A DNA stretch of 64,000 nt from Alistipes sp. An66 (GCF_002161445.1 NZ_NFHT01000003.1:62001-126000); one strand, 5' to 3'; positions 34,044 through 46,893 are shown, counted from the stretch's first letter. A program made the numbers and translations. The notes: generated from the letters alone by a model not told the origin.

Positions 34044-36047
34044 ATGAAACAGGAACAGACCCGAACTTCGCTTCCCGAAAACGCCTACCGCGAACTCAAA
34101 CCCGGCGAGGAGTACACACCCGTGATGCCGGCTTCGTCATCGCCGAAAGAGGTGACGCCCTATTCGGTCACGATGGGCATCGTCATGGCCGTGATCTTCT
34201 CGGCCGCAGCCGCCTTCCTCGGACTCAAGGTCGGACAGGTCTTCGAAGCCGCCATCCCGATCGCCATCATCGCCGTGGGCATGGGATCCGTGCTGGGCAA
34301 GAAGAACATGCTCGGGCAGAACGTCATCATCCAGTCGATCGGCGCCTCGTCGGGCGTGATCGTCGCCGGCGCGATCTTCACCCTCCCGGCCCTCTACATC
34401 CTCGGGCTGGACGCCGCCTTCTGGCAGGTCTTCCTCTCGTCGCTGTTCGGCGGGCTGTTAGGCATCGTGCTGCTGATCCCCTTCCGCAAGTACTTCGTCA
34501 AGGAGATGCACGGCAAGTACCCCTTCCCCGAGGCTACGGCCACGACCGAGGTGCTCGTCTCGGGCGAGAAGGGCGGCAATCAGGCCAAGCTGCTGGCCGT
34601 CGCAGGACTGATCGGCGGCGTGTACGACTTCGTGGTCGGAACCTTCGGCCTGTGGACCGATGCCGTCTCGACGCGCATCTGCATGTGGGGGCAGGTTGCC
34701 GCCGACAAGTTCAAGGTCGTCTTCGGACTCAACACCTCGGCCGCCGTACTCGGACTGGGCTACATCGTCGGACTGAAATACGCCCTGATCATCACGGCCG
34801 GATCGTGCCTCGTGTGGTTCGTCATCGTCCCGGTGGTGGGTTCGCTGGCCGAAGCGATCGACCCCGCCGCGATGGGATCGCTGCTGGGCGTCACGAATGA
34901 AAAGCTCCTGGCCGACCCCTCGTCGCTCTTCACGGCCGAGAACCTCTTCGCCTACATCGGCAAGCCGATCGGCATCGGCGGCATCGCCATGGCCGGCATC
35001 ATCGGCATCGTGCGGCAGTCGAAGATCATCCGTCAGGCCGTAGGCCTGGCCGTCTCGGAGTTCGGAGCCGGGAAATCGGCCGCCGTAACCACCGAGCGCA
35101 CGCAGCGCGACATCCCGATGAAGCGCATCCTCTCGATCCTGATCGCCACGCTCATCTCGATCTTCGTCTTCTTCCACTTCGGGCTGCTCGACGGCTGGGT
35201 ACAGTCCGTGACGGCAATCCTGATCGTCTTCGTCATCGCGTTCCTCTTCACGACGGTGGCCGCCAACGCCATCGCCATCGTGGGCACGAACCCCGTTTCG
35301 GGCATGACGCTCATGACGCTGATCCTCTCGTCGCTGGTGCTGGTAAGCGTCGGATTGAGCGGCACGACAGGCATGACGGCGGCGCTGATCATCGGCGGCG
35401 TGGTCTGCACGGCGCTCTCGATGGCCGGCGGCTTCGTCACCGACCTCAAAATCGGATACTGGCTCGGCACGACGCCCAAAAAACAGGAGGCGTGGAAATT
35501 CCTCGGAACGTTCGTCTCGGCGGCTACGGTGGCCGGCGTGATGATCATCCTCAACAAGTCGTTCGGGTTCGTCGGCGAGGGGGCGCTCGTCGCTCCGCAG
35601 GCCAACGCCATGGCGGCGGTGATCCAGCCGCTGATGACCGGCGGCCAGACCCCCTGGATGCTCTACTTCTGCGGTGCGGCGCTGGCGTTGGTGCTGACGG
35701 CCATCGGCGTTCCGGCGCTGGCCTTTGCACTCGGCATGTTCATCCCGATGGAGCTGAACGCCCCGCTGGTGGTCGGTGGACTGGTCGCATGGTTCGTCTC
35801 GACGCGCTCGAAGGACGAGGCGCTGAACAAGGCGCGTTTCGACCGCGGTACGCTGATTGCGTCGGGCTTCATCGCCGGCGGTGCGCTGATGGGCGTGGTG
35901 AGCGCAATCCTGAAATTCTGCGAGGTGGACTGGTTCCTCGCAGACTGGGCCGCCTCGAACGCCGCCGAATGGACCGGACTGGTGATGTATCTGGTGCTGA
36001 TCGGCTACTTCGCCTGGCATACGCTCCGCGCAAAAAAGGAGGAGTAA
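34044..36047 (+). CDS. OPT family oligopeptide transporter
   Basis: 667 residues with about 14-16 hydrophobic segments. It is an inner-membrane secondary transporter for small peptides, or for metal-chelator complexes. The conserved early motif TMGIVMAVIFSAAAAFLGLK, then IPIAIIAVGMGSVLGKKNML, QSIGASSGVIVAGAIFTLPA, FPEATATTEVLVSGEKGG and VGTNPVSGMTLMTLI are characteristic of the bacterial OPT family. A peptide role suits the tripeptidase gene nearby (pepT), from which it is separated by the AT-rich patch. No promoter box recognised in the 106 nt upstream. Confidence 0.92.
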   Translation: MKQEQTRTSLPENAYRELKPGEEYTPVMPASSSPKEVTPYSVTMGIVMAVIFSAAAAFLGLKVGQVFEAAIPIAIIAVGMGSVLGKKNMLGQNVIIQSIGASSGVIVAGAIFTLPALYILGLDAAFWQVFLSSLFGGLLGIVLLIPFRKYFVKEMHGKYPFPEATATTEVLVSGEKGGNQAKLLAVAGLIGGVYDFVVGTFGLWTDAVSTRICMWGQVAADKFKVVFGLNTSAAVLGLGYIVGLKYALIITAGSCLVWFVIVPVVGSLAEAIDPAAMGSLLGVTNEKLLADPSSLFTAENLFAYIGKPIGIGGIAMAGIIGIVRQSKIIRQAVGLAVSEFGAGKSAAVTTERTQRDIPMKRILSILIATLISIFVFFHFGLLDGWVQSVTAILIVFVIAFLFTTVAANAIAIVGTNPVSGMTLMTLILSSLVLVSVGLSGTTGMTAALIIGGVVCTALSMAGGFVTDLKIGYWLGTTPKKQEAWKFLGTFVSAATVAGVMIILNKSFGFVGEGALVAPQANAMAAVIQPLMTGGQTPWMLYFCGAALALVLTAIGVPALAFALGMFIPMELNAPLVVGGLVAWFVSTRSKDEALNKARFDRGTLIASGFIAGGALMGVVSAILKFCEVDWFLADWAASNAAEWTGLVMYLVLIGYFAWHTLRAKKEE

Positions 36048-36791
36048 AACTAATTGAGAAAAAAGATGAAAAAAACTTATATAATTTTTCTAATAGGTCT
36101 TTCTATATTAGTGATCGTATTGTTTGCTAATAACATAAATTTAGGAGCTAAAAATAAAGATCTGCAAAATGAAAATAAAAGATATTCAAACGAATGTGAA
36201 CTGCTAAAAAAAAGAGATAGAACATTTAAAAACAGAGATTACAGTATATAAATTACTGCAAGACTCAACCAAAAGCGTTAATAAAAATAAAAATACAGAT
36301 TTCAAATTCTCAATCTGCAACTTTTACCTTGGGATGTCTCGATCTGAATATAAAAAGTTGATTAAAAATTATAAAGAAACTGGGAAAATGAATATCTGGG
36401 ATAACAATATTTATTGTATGTTTTGGTTTCGATCTTCCAATACCATTCCTGTTCGTGAAACAAGATATAGCACCAATACATTCCAAAGTAAACAAGAGTT
36501 TTGTATTATTTTTGATACTCAGCCACAATTCAAGAATGATAAATTAACTTCAATATCTTTTTTGATTGAGCCCTCGTTCGATAATGCAATTCTTAATGGG
36601 GTCAACAATAAAAATATTTTAACAGAGTATATTTCTAACATTGTTGGAAATAAGCCAATAAATGAGAATAGTTGGGAAAGTCAAACAACTAAGATTGTTT
36701 TAAAAGAGCAAAAAATTAAAAGCAAATATTACGATAATATTGATACATATTATCGAATAACCATTTCTCGGAAATAAGCATACATCAACAT
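36048..36791. other. AT-rich patch between the OPT transporter and pepT
   Basis: A sharp drop in G+C: sampled 60-base lines 36061-36120 and 36481-36540 contain 12 and 17 G/C bases (20% and 28%), while the flanking genes are well above half. Codons inside are A/T-ending, unlike those of every other gene in the window. The change occurs within a few bases of the OPT stop and of the pepT ATG. No inverted or direct repeats marking a transposon were seen at the edges. It looks like acquired DNA holding one broken gene. Confidence 0.8.
36066..36777 (+). pseudogene. Membrane-anchored coiled-coil protein with a frameshift at an A8 tract
   Basis: No family recognised. Frame one (ATG 36066) gives a membrane helix (KTYIIFLIGLSILVIVLFAN) and the start of a coiled coil (LQNENKRYSNECELLKK), then leaves the heptad pattern and stops at 36251. 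The +1 frame is open from 36208 to 36777 and continues with EIEHLKTEITVYKLLQD. At the junction lie eight A residues (36206-36213); with seven, the product is one 236-residue protein and the heptad positions (Leu, Tyr, Leu, Leu, Tyr) keep strict 7-residue spacing through the junction. The C-terminal 150 residues are Asn/Lys/Ile-rich and soluble. A -1 ribosomal shift would not reach the right frame. It may be decayed, slippage-controlled or phase-variable. Confidence 0.75.
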
Positions 36792-38009
36792 ATGGATCTC
36801 AAAGAACGTTTTCTGAAATATGTCTCCTACGACACCCAGTCGTCGGAGGAGAGCACCACGTTCCCCTCGACCGAGAAACAGAAGGTGCTGCTCGAAGCCC
36901 TGCGCGACGAGATGCTGACGCTCGGCATGACCGAGGTATCGATGGACCAGTACGGCTACGTGATGGGCACGGTGCCCGCCTCGAAGGGATATGAGCAGGC
37001 CCCGGTGATCGGCTTCATCGCCCACGTGGACACCTCGCCCGACATGAGCGGCAAGGATGTCAAGCCCCGCATCGTCGAGGAGTACGACGGCGGCGACCTG
37101 GTGCTGAACGGACACCTGACGATGCGCGTCGAGGATTTCCCGGAGCTGGCCTTCTTCAAGGGACACACGCTGATCCACACCGACGGCACGACGCTGCTCG
37201 GAGCCGACGACAAGGCCGGCGTGGCGGAGATCATGACCGCCGCCGAATACCTGATGGCCCACCCGGAGATCAAGCACGGCAAGATCCGCATCGGCTTCAC
37301 GCCCGACGAGGAGGTGGGGCGCGGCGTCGACTTCTTCGACGTGCGGGCCTTCGGGGCGGACTTCGCCTACACGGTCGACGGCGGCATGGAGGGCGAACTC
37401 GAATACGAGAACTTCAACGCCGCGAGCGCGAAGATCGAGATTCAGGGCCGCAACGTCCACCCGGGCTATGCCAAGGGCAAGATGATCAACGCCATCGACG
37501 TGGCGTGCGAGTTGCAGACGCTGCTCCCGGCGGCTGAACGCCCGCAGTTCACCGAGGGATATGAGGGATTCTACCACTGCGTCGGCGTGAACGGCACAGT
37601 CGAGCGGGCCACGGTGAGCTACATCATCCGCGACCACGACGCCGAGCGCTTCGAGAAGAAAAAGGTCTTCATGTGGGCCTGCGTGGACCTGCTGAAACAG
37701 AAATACGGCAGCGACGTGCTGACGCTCACGGTCAAGGACCAGTACTTCAACATGCGCAAGATGGTCGAACCCCATCCGCAGGTGATCGACAAGGCGCTGC
37801 GGGCCATGGAGATGGCCGGGGTGAAGCCCCTCGTGCGGCCGATCCGCGGCGGCACGGACGGCGCGCGGCTCTCGTTCATGGGGCTGCCGTGCCCGAACCT
37901 CTTCACCGGCGGCATGAACTTCCACGGCAAGTTCGAGTACTGCTCACTCACCACCATGCGCAAGGCCCAGCAGGTGATCCTGAACCTGGCGCAGCTCTGG
38001 GCCGAATAG
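36792..38009 (+). CDS. pepT: Peptidase T (tripeptide aminopeptidase)
   Basis: 405 residues, standard for M20B. It removes the N-terminal residue of tripeptides in the cytoplasm. Di-zinc ligands and catalytic residues seen: His and Asp in GFIAHVDTSPDMSG, bridging Asp in LLGADDKAGVAEIM, Glu pair in FTPDEEVGRG, Asp in YTVDGG, and the final His in NFHGKFEYCSL. The lid domain with GRNVHPGYAKGKMINAID and PIRGGTDGARLSFMGLPCPN are strong family marks. It follows the AT-rich patch at 14 nt, so its promoter may now lie inside foreign DNA; no TAnnTTTG box is seen there. Confidence 0.95.
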   Translation: MDLKERFLKYVSYDTQSSEESTTFPSTEKQKVLLEALRDEMLTLGMTEVSMDQYGYVMGTVPASKGYEQAPVIGFIAHVDTSPDMSGKDVKPRIVEEYDGGDLVLNGHLTMRVEDFPELAFFKGHTLIHTDGTTLLGADDKAGVAEIMTAAEYLMAHPEIKHGKIRIGFTPDEEVGRGVDFFDVRAFGADFAYTVDGGMEGELEYENFNAASAKIEIQGRNVHPGYAKGKMINAIDVACELQTLLPAAERPQFTEGYEGFYHCVGVNGTVERATVSYIIRDHDAERFEKKKVFMWACVDLLKQKYGSDVLTLTVKDQYFNMRKMVEPHPQVIDKALRAMEMAGVKPLVRPIRGGTDGARLSFMGLPCPNLFTGGMNFHGKFEYCSLTTMRKAQQVILNLAQLWAE

Positions 38010-38091
38010 GCTGCGGCGGAGCGGTTCGTTGCCGGGGCAAAGGAGCGAAAAGCGAGAAAAGCCCCCGGGAGGGGCATAAACATGTGAAAAG

Positions 38092-40017
38092 ATGGACAAT
38101 TTCGGATTTCTGAAAGTCGCGGCGGCGATTCCCGCCCTGCGGGTCGGCGACTGCACCTACAATACGGAACGCATGGCCGCACTGGCCGAAGAGGCGGCAC
38201 GCCGGGGCGTGGAGATCGTCGTATTCCCCGAACTGGGCACGACGGCCTACACGTGCGGCGACCTCGTGTTGCAGCCCACGCTGCTCGATGCCGCCGACGA
38301 GGCCCTCGCACGCCTGGCCCGCGACACGCGCAAGCTCCCGCTGGCTCTGATCGCCGGGGCGCCGCTGCGCCACGGAGCGTCGCTCTACAACTGCGCCGTA
38401 GTGATGACCCAGGGAAAGATCCTCGGCGTCGTCCCGAAGAGCTACATCCCCGACTACGGAGAGTTCTACGAGGGCCGCTGGTTCGCATCGGGCGCCGGGA
38501 TCTCGGAAGAGCGGATCGACGTCGCGGGACAGCAGGCCGATTTCGGGGCCGACCTCACCTTCGCCGTCAACGGCGCGGAGTTCGGCGTGGAGATCTGCGA
38601 GGACCTCTGGGCTCCGATCCCGCCCTCGTCGCAGCTGGCGCTGAACGGCGCAAAGGTGATCTTCAACCTCTCGGCCTCGCCCGAACTGGCCGGCAAGCAC
38701 GACTACCTGCGGCAACTCGTCGCCCAGCAGTCGGCCCGCACGCTCTCGGCCTACGTCTACGCCTCGGCAGGCCTCGGCGAGTCCTCGACGGACCTGGTCT
38801 TCGCCGGAAACGGCCTGATCGCCGAAAACGGCACGATCCTGCGCGAAGCCGAACGCTTCTCGACCGACGAACAGCTCGTCGTCGCCGACGTGGACATCCA
38901 GCGGCTGGAATTCGAACGCCGCCGCAACACCTCGTTCCGCCAGCGGGAGAGCTCCTCGGAGAACACCGTCATCGAAATGGAGATCCCCGAAGGGCTGCGG
39001 GCCGCCGTACCGGAACGCGACATCGACCCGATGCCGTTCGTCCCGAAGGAGGAGGGCGACCGCCACGAACGCTGCGAGGAGATCTTCCGCATCCAGTCGC
39101 ACGGACTGGCCCGGCGGCTTCTCCACACGCGGAGCGAAAAGGCCGTGATCGGCATCTCGGGCGGTCTGGACTCGACGCTGGCGCTGCTCGTGACGGTCCG
39201 CACGTTCGACCTGCTGCGGCTCGACCGCGCCGGGATCCTCGGCATCACGATGCCCGGATTCGGGACCACCGACCGCACCTACCGCAACGCTCTGGAACTG
39301 ATGCGCGGACTGGGCGTCACGGTGCGCGAGATCCCGATCCGCGAGGCCTGCCTGCAACACTTTCGCGACATCGGGCTCGATCCGTCGGAGCGTTCGGCCG
39401 CCTACGAGAACGCCCAGGCCCGCGAACGGACACAGATCCTCATGGACATAGCCAACATGGAGGGCGGACTGGTGGTCGGCACGGGCGACCTCTCGGAGCT
39501 GGCCCTCGGCTGGGCCACCTACAACGGCGACCAGATGTCGATGTACGGCGTCAACGCCTCGGTGCCGAAGACGCTGGTGCGCCACCTCGTGAAGTGGGCC
39601 GCCGACACGGAGAGCGACCCCGCGACGCGGGCCACGCTGCTCGACATCATCGACACGCCGGTAAGCCCCGAGCTCCTGCCGGCCGATGCCGAAGGGAAGA
39701 TCGCCCAGAAAACCGAGGACCTCGTGGGCCCCTACGAACTCCACGACTTCTTCCTCTACAACTTCCTGCGGCTGGGCTACGGCCCGGAGAAGATCCTGCT
39801 GCTGGCCGAGGTGGCCTTCGAGGGGAGTTACAACCGCGAGACGATCCTCAAATGGCTGCGGACCTTCTTCCGGCGGTTCTTCACGCAGCAGTTCAAGCGT
39901 TCGGCCATGCCCGACGGCCCGAAGGTCGGATCGGTGGCCCTCTCGCCGCGCGGCGACTGGCGGATGCCCTCCGACGCCTCGGCGGCGGTCTGGCTCCGCG
40001 AACTCGACACGTTATGA
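38092..40017 (+). CDS. nadE: Glutamine-dependent NAD+ synthetase
   Basis: 641 residues, the two-domain form. The N-terminal nitrilase-like glutaminase has the Glu-Lys-Cys triad in VFPELGTTAYTC, VPKSYIPDYGEFYEGRWF and GVEICEDLW; the C-terminal synthetase has the PP-loop GISGGLDSTLALLV, GTGDLSELALGWATYNGDQM and NASVPKTLVRHLV. It amidates deamido-NAD+ using glutamine. NadC of the same pathway is encoded at 53833. 82 nt separate it from pepT and 52 nt from the DUF4923 gene, all on one strand. Confidence 0.96.
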   Translation: MDNFGFLKVAAAIPALRVGDCTYNTERMAALAEEAARRGVEIVVFPELGTTAYTCGDLVLQPTLLDAADEALARLARDTRKLPLALIAGAPLRHGASLYNCAVVMTQGKILGVVPKSYIPDYGEFYEGRWFASGAGISEERIDVAGQQADFGADLTFAVNGAEFGVEICEDLWAPIPPSSQLALNGAKVIFNLSASPELAGKHDYLRQLVAQQSARTLSAYVYASAGLGESSTDLVFAGNGLIAENGTILREAERFSTDEQLVVADVDIQRLEFERRRNTSFRQRESSSENTVIEMEIPEGLRAAVPERDIDPMPFVPKEEGDRHERCEEIFRIQSHGLARRLLHTRSEKAVIGISGGLDSTLALLVTVRTFDLLRLDRAGILGITMPGFGTTDRTYRNALELMRGLGVTVREIPIREACLQHFRDIGLDPSERSAAYENAQARERTQILMDIANMEGGLVVGTGDLSELALGWATYNGDQMSMYGVNASVPKTLVRHLVKWAADTESDPATRATLLDIIDTPVSPELLPADAEGKIAQKTEDLVGPYELHDFFLYNFLRLGYGPEKILLLAEVAFEGSYNRETILKWLRTFFRRFFTQQFKRSAMPDGPKVGSVALSPRGDWRMPSDASAAVWLRELDTL

Positions 40018-40069
40018 CACGCCCGGGCACGGCAACCGAACGCCGCCCCCGGCACTAAAACCGAATACG

Positions 40070-40666
40070 ATGAAAAAACTCCTTCTTCCGGCGGCCCTGC
40101 TGCTCCTTGCAACCACGGCCGCGGCCCAGGACTGGAAAGATGCCCTGAAAAAAATCGCCACCACGGCCGTCGACGAGGCCACCGACGGCAAACTGACCCA
40201 GTACGCCCTGACGGGAACCTGGAACTACACGGGTCCGGGTGTGAAGTTCGAAGGCGAGGATATGGTCTCGGAACTCGGCGGCGCAGCCCTTGAATCGACC
40301 GTCGTGCAGCAGCTCGAAAAGGCCTACGCACTGGCCGGCATCGAGTCCGGGGCGGGCAGCTTCACCTTCGAACAGGCGGACAATACCTTCACGGCCCTGC
40401 TGGGGAAGCACGAACTATCGGGCAACTACGAGTACGATGCCGCAACGCACGTCATCACGCTCCGCTTCGCCAAGGGCAATCTCAACCTGGGATCGGTCGA
40501 CGGCCATGCCTATGTCAGCGGCTCGGACCTGCTGCTGGTCTTCCCGGTGACGAAACTCGTGGAGTTCGCCACCGAACTCGGCAGCAAGGTCTCCTCGCTC
40601 GCCACGGTTGCCTCACTGCTCAAAAAATACGAGAACGTCTACCTCGGGTTCGCATTTTCGAAGTAA
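40070..40666 (+). CDS. DUF4923-family lipocalin-like secreted protein
   Basis: 198 residues from the ATG at 40070, with a clear signal peptide (MKKLLLPAALLLLATTAAAQ). The mature protein shows a helical lead (DWKDALKKIATTAVDEATDG) and then alternating strands, GTWNYTGPGVKFEGEDMVSE, GSFTFEQADNTFTALLGKHE and YEYDAATHVITLRF, as in the DUF4923 lipocalin-like family of Bacteroidales. Probably periplasmic; function unknown. It may be cotranscribed with nadE. A strong terminator follows after 100 nt. Confidence 0.75.
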   Translation: MKKLLLPAALLLLATTAAAQDWKDALKKIATTAVDEATDGKLTQYALTGTWNYTGPGVKFEGEDMVSELGGAALESTVVQQLEKAYALAGIESGAGSFTFEQADNTFTALLGKHELSGNYEYDAATHVITLRFAKGNLNLGSVDGHAYVSGSDLLLVFPVTKLVEFATELGSKVSSLATVASLLKKYENVYLGFAFSK

Positions 40667-40743
40667 ACGGAAGGCCCGCAGGAAGGATTCCGAAAGCGGA
40701 TCGGGAGGTTTCGGAGGCGATCCGGGCGAAAGCAGGAAAAATT

Positions 40744-40765
40744 TTTCAAAAAAATTTCAAAAAAA
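40744..40765 (+). repeat. Two direct 11-bp copies of TTTCAAAAAAA
   Basis: TTTCAAAAAAA occurs at 40744-40754 and again at 40755-40765, with a third partial (TTTCC) after. The A/T tract immediately precedes the terminator hairpin at 40771. Confidence 0.6.
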
Positions 40766-40770
40766 TTTCC

Positions 40771-40801
40771 ATGACGGATTCACGGCGAATCCGTCATTTT
40801 T
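40771..40801 (+). terminator. Rho-independent terminator after the DUF4923 gene
   Basis: Perfect 11-bp arms ATGACGGATTC (40771-40781) and GAATCCGTCAT (40787-40797), 5-nt loop, followed by TTTT. Confidence 0.9.
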
Positions 40802-40971
40802 CATTACGGATTTTCAGTAGCGGGACGAACAGAGCCCCGGACCGTAAGCAAACGGGGCAGGCATCAAAGTAAAATATTTTACGAAATTCTTAAAGAACTT
40901 GCAAAATAGCGATGAATATATTAATTTTAAGGCCAGAAAGCCATCACAAAAACCTCTAAAAACGAATCGCT

Positions 40972-44579
<3,608 letters not shown>

Positions 44580-44601
44580 GTCCGGAAATCCTGCTTTGAA
44601 A

Positions 44602-44640
44602 AATTCACCCCTGCCGCATGGATTGCGGCAGGGGTGAATT
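44602..44640 (-). terminator. Strong terminator of the rpoN/PAP2-like unit
   Basis: Perfect 17-bp arms AATTCACCCCTGCCGCA (44602-44618) and TGCGGCAGGGGTGAATT (44624-44640), 5-nt loop. On the minus strand it is followed by TTTTT; on the plus strand no T run, so it mainly serves the minus-strand gene ending at 44666, though it may also stop the GH97 transcript. Confidence 0.88.
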
Positions 44641-44665
44641 CCATCTCTCCGGCGGGAGTCCGTTG

Positions 44666-45283
44666 TTAGAGGAACAGCACGGCCAGCAGCGACACGCAGA
44701 ATCCGCCGAAGAAGCCCGCGGCAATCTGACGGGGATTGTGACACCCCAGATAGAGCCGGGCCGATGCCAGCGCCCCGGCACAAAGAATCGCCGCGGCGAG
44801 CGGGATGAGCATGTTCCCCACGCCGACGACATTCATCACCACGAGCAGCGCCACGATGGCCCCCATGCCGGTCAGGTGGAGGCTGATCTTCCACCGCAGC
44901 GACACCACGAAGCACATCGCCTCGCAGCAGGCCGCCGCAACCATGAACTTGCGCAGGAAGATCGCCGAGGGGATCTTCGCGAAGGTGAGGGCGCAGAGCA
45001 CATAGCAGACCGTGCCGATCAGCAGGGGCAGCAGGCGTTCGCGGCGGTCGTCGACCCGGAAGTCGGAGATGCGGCCCAGCGACCGCAGGATGCCGAGCGT
45101 CAGGAAGGGGATGATGATCGCATAGAGCGCCACGACCCACATGAAATAGAGCTTCACGTTCGTGGAGTAGAGCGCGAAGGTGGTCATCGTGAGCAGGAGC
45201 GCCATCAGATAGACGGGCAGCAGGAACGGGTGCAGGACCCAGGAGAGCGTATTGGCAATTTTCCGGAAATTCATCGTATTCAT
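44666..45283 (-). CDS. PAP2-like integral membrane protein
   Basis: 205 residues with about six transmembrane helices. The C-terminal part, ISLHLTGMGAIVALLV followed by LASARLYLGCHNPRQIAAGF, resembles motifs 2 and 3 of the PAP2 acid phosphatase superfamily (PSGH and SR-x5-H-x3-D), but the PSG is replaced by SLHLTG, motif 1 KxxxxxxRP is only faintly represented by DDRRERLLP, and motif 3 ends in Gln rather than Asp. It may be a non-catalytic or altered PAP2 protein acting on lipid phosphates. Located 41 nt after rpoN on the same strand. Start may also be 45274. Confidence 0.6.
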   Translation of the reverse strand: MNTMNFRKIANTLSWVLHPFLLPVYLMALLLTMTTFALYSTNVKLYFMWVVALYAIIIPFLTLGILRSLGRISDFRVDDRRERLLPLLIGTVCYVLCALTFAKIPSAIFLRKFMVAAACCEAMCFVVSLRWKISLHLTGMGAIVALLVVMNVVGVGNMLIPLAAAILCAGALASARLYLGCHNPRQIAAGFFGGFCVSLLAVLFL

Positions 45284-45324
45284 GGGTTAATCGGGGAACG
45301 GCTCCGCCCGCAACCGGCGCGGGA

Positions 45325-46746
45325 TCAGATCTGCTTGCGCAGCCGCGCCACGGGGATGCCGAGCATTTCGCGGTATTTGGCCACCGTACGCCGGGCGATG
45401 CGATAGCCCTTCGAATTGAGGATGTCCATCAGGGTTTCGTCGGTCAGCGGACGGCGCTTGTCCTCCTCGTCGATGCACTGTTGGAGGATGTTCTTGATCT
45501 CGTAGCTCGACACCTCCTCGCCCGAATCGGTCTGCATGGCCTCCGAGAAGAGCGATTTGAGCAGGATGATCCCGAACTGCGTCTGCACGTACTTGCTGTT
45601 GACCACGCGCGAGATCGTCGAGACGTCGAGCCCCGTGCGGTCGGCAATATCCTTGAGGATCATCGGCCGGAGCTTCGAGCGGTCGCCGTCCTTGAAGTAC
45701 TCCTGCTGGTAGTCCAGAATGGTCTGCATCGTGCGCATCAGCGTGTCGTGACGCTGTTTGATGGCCGAGATGAACCACTTCGCGGAGTCGATCTTGCTCT
45801 TCACGAATTGGAGCGCCTCGCGGTCCTGCTCCTTGACCTTACCGTCGGCGCCCACCATGTCGCGGATCATCTCCACGTAACGGCGGTTGACCCGCACCTC
45901 GGGCACGTTGTAGGAGTTCAGCGAGAGGTTGAAACGTCCGTCCTGATAATCGAGGATGAAGTCCGGGATGATGTAGGGCGTGGTATCCGTGCCTCCCTCG
46001 GCATAGAGATTGCCGGGTTTGGGCGACAGGCGCCGGATCTCGGCGATCGCCTCGCGGAAGTCCTCCTCCGAGACTTGCAGCCGCGCCATGAGTTTCTCGT
46101 AGTGCTTCTTGACGAACTCGTCGAAGTAGTTCGTGAGGATTTTGCGTGCCAAACGCCGCGCCCGCGTGTTGAGCGGCAGCTGCTCCATCTGCAACAGCAG
46201 GCACTCCCGCAGGTCGCGGGCCCCGATTCCGGCGGGTTCGAGTTCGTGGATGACCCCGAGGATCCGTTCCAGCTCCCCGGCCGAGGTTTCGAGTCCGATC
46301 GTGAAGGCGATGTCGTCGGCCACGGATTCCAGATCGCGGCGCAGGTAGCCATCCTCATCGATGCTCCCGACGAGGTAGACCGCCAGCCGCATCTCCCGTT
46401 CCGAGAGGTTCCGGTAACCGAGCTGCTCGACCAGATACTCCTGCAACGACCGCCCCTCGGTCAGATAGACCGGACGCTGCTTGTCATCCTTCGAGAAGTT
46501 GTTGATGCGGCTCTTGTACGAGGGGGTGTCGTCCTCGCGCAGATACTCGTCGACGGAGATCTGCTGGGGCTGTTCCTCCTCTTCGGGCGCACGCTCCTCC
46601 TCTTCCAGGACGATGTTGTCCTCGATCTCCTGTTTGATGCGCTGTTCGAGCTGCACGGTGGGTAGCTCCAACAGCTTGATCATCTGAATCTGCTGCGGAG
46701 AGAGCTTCTGTTGAAGCGAAAGTACCTGTTTCTGATTGATTGCCAT
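45325..46746 (-). CDS. rpoN: RNA polymerase sigma-54 factor
   Basis: 473 residues. The region I activator-interacting Gln/Leu-rich helix LSLQQKLSPQQIQMIKLLEL is followed by an acidic region II (EEEERAPEEEEQPQ), the core-binding domain, a helix-turn-helix and the RpoN box ARRTVAKYRE near the C-terminus, which contacts the -24 element. All regions required for a working factor are present. It would need an AAA+ enhancer-binding activator, none of which is in the window. It lies 147 nt after asnS; a TTAATTTG, one base off the Bacteroidota box, lies 9 nt before the ATG. Confidence 0.95.
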   Translation of the reverse strand: MAINQKQVLSLQQKLSPQQIQMIKLLELPTVQLEQRIKQEIEDNIVLEEEERAPEEEEQPQQISVDEYLREDDTPSYKSRINNFSKDDKQRPVYLTEGRSLQEYLVEQLGYRNLSEREMRLAVYLVGSIDEDGYLRRDLESVADDIAFTIGLETSAGELERILGVIHELEPAGIGARDLRECLLLQMEQLPLNTRARRLARKILTNYFDEFVKKHYEKLMARLQVSEEDFREAIAEIRRLSPKPGNLYAEGGTDTTPYIIPDFILDYQDGRFNLSLNSYNVPEVRVNRRYVEMIRDMVGADGKVKEQDREALQFVKSKIDSAKWFISAIKQRHDTLMRTMQTILDYQQEYFKDGDRSKLRPMILKDIADRTGLDVSTISRVVNSKYVQTQFGIILLKSLFSEAMQTDSGEEVSSYEIKNILQQCIDEEDKRRPLTDETLMDILNSKGYRIARRTVAKYREMLGIPVARLRKQI

Positions 46747-46893
46747 ATTGAATCCAAATTAAGAAATCAGCTTCTCATTTGGTTTCTTCATTTTCGGGTC
46801 CGGGTCTCGCGGATTCGGGTCAGCACCCCGAAAAGCTCGGCACCGGGCGGCGGAAGCTCCCCCCCTCCGTCCGGTGTCATGGCTCGCAAACGG

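Noticed and set aside
36206..36213. Programmed -1 ribosomal frameshift at the A8 tract
   Set aside because: A -1 shift leads to the third frame, not to the one that continues the coiled coil; +1, -2 or a one-base length change is needed.
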